A DNA stretch of 64,000 nucleotides. Origin: Rhizobium rosettiformans W3. GTDB taxonomy: Bacteria; Pseudomonadota; Alphaproteobacteria; Rhizobiales; Rhizobiaceae. The notes under the pieces were generated by a model that worked only from the letters and a program-made list of their open reading frames with translations, had not been told where the DNA came from and ran no database searches. Shown piece after piece: positions 63,180 through 64,000 of this stretch. The translations under genes and the position numbers were made by a program. The first letter of the stretch is position 1. Each line of letters begins with the position of its first letter. Location: NCBI RefSeq assembly GCF_004912135.1, contig NZ_STGU01000016.1:1-64000 (forward strand), given 5' to 3'.

Positions 63180-63235
63180 AAAGAAAAGAGCCCCCTCAAC
63201 GTTGCCGTCGTGGAAGCCCTTCTGTCTCTTTAGCA
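63180..63235 (-). ncRNA. Antisense RNA (ctRNA, incA-type) controlling repC
   Basis: On the minus strand, TTGACG (63264-63269) and GATTCT (63241-63246) with a 17-base spacer make a promoter. The transcript would start near 63235 and end in a terminator where AAGGGCTTCC pairs with GGGGGCTCTT before a T-rich stretch (about 63180-63221). An antisense RNA in the repB-repC gap that lowers RepC synthesis is a standard part of repABC plasmids; the ends are estimates. Confidence 0.8.
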
Positions 63236-63328
63236 CGAACAGAATCGCATTTCCTCGAATCTTCGTCAAGAGTCTTTGGCGCCGTTTTGGTGAGCTGATT
63301 TCTTTTGCCTGCTGAAAGGTGAAAGACG

Positions 63329-64000
63329 ATGCAGACAGGAAGTGTGACGACGCCATTCGGGCGGCGGCCGATGACGCTTGCGCTCGTGCGGCGCCAGTCG
63401 GCTTCGGCCGATATCAAACAAGGCAAGGCAGCGGATAAGTGGAAAGTCTTCAGAGACGCCTCCGCCGCCATGGAACTACTCGGGATTCAGTCCAATAGCC
63501 TCGCGGTTCTTGACGCGCTTTTGAGCTTTTATCCTGAGAATGAGTTGCGCCAAGACGCCCAACTGATTGTCTTCCCCTCGAATGCTCAGCTTGCTTTACG
63601 AGCGCATGCGATGGCGGGCGCGACTTTGCGCAGACATATCGCCATCTTGGTGGAAGCAGGCCTAATCGTCCGCAAGGATAGCGCCAATGGAAAGCGCTAC
63701 GCCCGTAAGGACGGCGAGGGACGCATCGAGAGCGCCTTCGGTTTCGATCTGTCGCCGCTCTTGGCACGGTCCGAAGAGTTGGCGATGAAGGCGCAGCAGG
63801 TGATGGCCAACAGAGCGGCGTTCAGGAAGGCCAAGGAGAGCCTGACGATCTGCCGACGCGATGTCCGCAAGCTAATTACGGCCGCGATGGAGGAAGGCGC
63901 CGAAGGCGACTGGAAAGCGATCGAGGACATCTATGTAGCGCTTGTGGGCAGAATCCCGCGCGCTCCGACGCTCGCCGATGTAACGACGATCCTTGAAGAA
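63329..64000 (+). CDS. repC: RepC, replication initiator (3' end outside window)
   Basis: The first 224 residues of RepC: MQTGSVTTPFGRRPMTLALV, then a winged-helix region (LRRHIAILVEAGLIVRKDSA, NGKRYARKDGEGRIESAFGF). RepC binds the origin that lies within its own gene. A GAAAGGTG ribosome site precedes the ATG. About 45% of the usual 400-residue protein lies beyond the edge. Confidence 0.94.
   Translation, partial: MQTGSVTTPFGRRPMTLALVRRQSASADIKQGKAADKWKVFRDASAAMELLGIQSNSLAVLDALLSFYPENELRQDAQLIVFPSNAQLALRAHAMAGATLRRHIAILVEAGLIVRKDSANGKRYARKDGEGRIESAFGFDLSPLLARSEELAMKAQQVMANRAAFRKAKESLTICRRDVRKLITAAMEEGAEGDWKAIEDIYVALVGRIPRAPTLADVTTILEE

Noticed and set aside
60552..64000. A parS site for RepB.
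   Set aside because: No 16-base palindrome of the GTTNNNNGCNNNNAAC type was seen; it may lie outside the window.

Overview
The window is part of a repABC plasmid (or a chromid carrying such a backbone) from an alphaproteobacterium, most likely a member of the Rhizobiales. The evidence is a repABC replication and partition operon at the right end, a Ti/Sym-plasmid-type conjugation system (traCDG / oriT / traAFBH and traI-trbBCDEJKLFGHI) and GC-rich, rhizobial-looking proteins. The two end genes, ccmF on the left and repC on the right, are cut by the window edges.

Layout. (1) 1-8 kb: two diverged ccmF genes (haem lyase subunits for cytochrome c) on the minus strand. Between them lie a tyrosine recombinase, a Phd/PemK-type toxin-antitoxin pair and a histidine kinase that has lost its ATPase domain. 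(2) 8-13 kb: a small HMA metallochaperone, a P1B-type metal ATPase with an SPC motif, a Fur/Mur-like regulator and a universal stress protein. (3) 13-32 kb: phosphoketolase with an acetate kinase remnant, then a dense envelope block. This block has LspA, Lnt, CcdA, a BTLCP cysteine peptidase, a SleB-type wall hydrolase, an ICMT-like and a PmtA-like methyltransferase, two Dsb-like thiol oxidoreductases, pseudoazurin, a parvulin and three L,D-transpeptidases. Seven of these genes form one tightly packed minus-strand run (30322 to 24915). (4) 30.8-33.2 kb: an IS5-family and an IS6-family element. (5) 33-38.5 kb: plasmid accessory genes: two near-identical DUF736 genes around a Fic gene, several small unknowns, a WGR protein and a secreted or anchored nuclease. 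(6) 38.6-47 kb: the DNA-processing genes around an RSF1010-like oriT. (7) 47-50 kb: a DUF433/DUF5615 toxin-antitoxin pair, a small HTH gene, and the quorum regulators TraM and TraR. (8) 50-60.5 kb: the trb mating-pair-formation operon led by the AHL synthase traI. (9) 60.5-64 kb: repA, repB, an antisense RNA and repC.

How it works together. TraI makes an acyl-homoserine lactone, TraR senses it and TraM restrains TraR. A 16-bp perfect dyad upstream of traI, plus a related 16-bp site found once upstream of repA and once (inverted) beside oriT, are good candidates for the TraR boxes that link cell density to transfer and copy number. In the left half, the grouping of CcdA, Dsb-like proteins and enzymes with catalytic cysteines (three L,D-transpeptidases and the BTLCP peptidase) suggests a periplasmic thiol-protection and wall-remodelling module. 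That idea is an inference, not an established system.
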